Assembly: GCF_018128225.1 (NCBI RefSeq)
Contig: NZ_CP072377.1
Coordinates: forward strand, 1,674,001 to 1,738,000
Direction of reading: 5' to 3'
Length of the DNA stretch: 64,000 bases
DNA from: Leptotrichia sp. oral taxon 218
GTDB lineage: Bacteria; Fusobacteriota; Fusobacteriia; Fusobacteriales; Leptotrichiaceae
This document shows, in pieces, positions 63,607 to 64,000 of this stretch; the stretch's first letter is position 1, and the number at the start of each line of letters is the position of its first letter. The translations under genes were made by a program, and so were the position numbers. The notes beneath the pieces were generated by a model. The model did not search any database. It was not told where the DNA came from and was given only the letters and a program-made list of their open reading frames with translations.

Positions 63607-64000
63607 TTATTTTATCTCATACATCACAGACACATTCTGCTCCAATTTTAATGGTTTTGGAGTATAATCAACTTTTGTACTGACTGCTCTTTTTGCTGAA
63701 GAATATCCGTATCCATCTGAATATTCAGCAGCAAAACCATATTCTTTTTCTGGTGCTGAAAGTGCTACTGTATTTGTCACTGCTTTTACTTCCCACTGAC
63801 TGTCAATTTTATCTATCATTTTTTGCTGAAAATCCAAATCTTCGCTGACCATAATTGGATTTCCAAGTTTTAGTACACTTGACTTTAAGATGCTTTTTGC
63901 CTTTTGTTCGGCTTCATTAAATGCCTGTTTATACATCTGCTGCTCAATTTCATCTTTATTTGACAAGTCAAACTGAATTGAACCATTTATGTAAATGTCG
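63607..64000 (-). CDS. SIMPL-domain (DUF541) protein 3, C-terminal part (cut by window edge)
   Basis: Frame open to the window edge (DIYINGSIQFDLSNKDEIEQQ...) and stopping at 63607. It shares long near-identical segments with protein 2 (SEDLDFQQKMID and DSQWEVK; VDYTPKPLKLEQNVSVMYE), so it is a recent paralogue. The SIMPL domain core lies mostly outside the window. A start inside the window is not needed; the in-frame TTG at 63966 is only the end of an internal codon run. Confidence 0.8.
   Translation of the reverse strand, partial: DIYINGSIQFDLSNKDEIEQQMYKQAFNEAEQKAKSILKSSVLKLGNPIMVSEDLDFQQKMIDKIDSQWEVKAVTNTVALSAPEKEYGFAAEYSDGYGYSSAKRAVSTKVDYTPKPLKLEQNVSVMYEIK

Overview
The window is a 64 kb stretch of a very AT-rich, Gram-negative anaerobe, most likely a member of the Leptotrichiaceae (a Leptotrichia-like fusobacterium). 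The reasons are the outer-membrane genes (lpxD, bamA, tamB, a C-terminal beta-barrel autotransporter) combined with low-GC, Firmicute-style core genes (class 1A dihydroorotate dehydrogenase, Rex, PerR, SufCBDSU, a lysine riboswitch), strong TTGACA/TATAAT-type promoters and AGGAGG ribosome binding sites. The genus is an inference; no database search was possible.

Layout. 1-1100: the 5' end of a secreted-protein gene and a Val-Asp-Phe tRNA operon. 1.1-9.7 kb: a minus-strand envelope operon tamB-bamA-lpxD. 10-12.6 kb: the (p)ppGpp enzyme gene rel with a tiny membrane-peptide gene behind it and a noncoding transcription unit in front. 12.7-16.4 kb: divergent autotransporter and repeat-protein genes. 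16.5-19.9 kb: pyrD and a two-gene amino-acid ABC transporter. 20-25 kb: a two-component system and a PAP2 phosphatase, with a biotin cassette (bioB, bioY) between two near-identical 130-bp direct repeats. 25.1-29.3 kb: a plus-strand operon of a repeat protein, an ApbE-like flavin transferase, RnfC and RnfD, with no other rnf genes. 29.3-41.8 kb: a long minus-strand block (apt, nudix, CNNM/HlyC protein, accB, a 44-aa protein, folD, rex, fmt, def, and the Suf Fe-S system). 42-48 kb: cbiA, then the translation cluster rpsB...tsf-pyrH-frr, interrupted between rpsB and tsf. 48-53.4 kb: lysine-riboswitch-controlled lysA-lysC-(secreted protein)-dapF-dapA. 53.5-56 kb: glycogen phosphorylase. 56-58.6 kb: ferritin and a PerR-type regulator, then glutamate dehydrogenase. 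58.7-61.2 kb: a decayed trehalose PTS gene next to an apparently intact treC. 61.3-64 kb: a tandem array of three secreted SIMPL-domain proteins, the last cut by the window edge.

Four genes (bamA, glgP and two SIMPL genes) are each split by a frameshift that one extra A in a coding-strand A6-A7 run would repair. This is either a systematic homopolymer undercall in the assembly or real slippage. The most interesting biological leads are the reduced apbE-rnfC-rnfD locus with its repeat protein, the promoter-terminator noncoding unit with transposon-end-like hairpins upstream of rel, and the bioBY cassette between duplicated promoter DNA.
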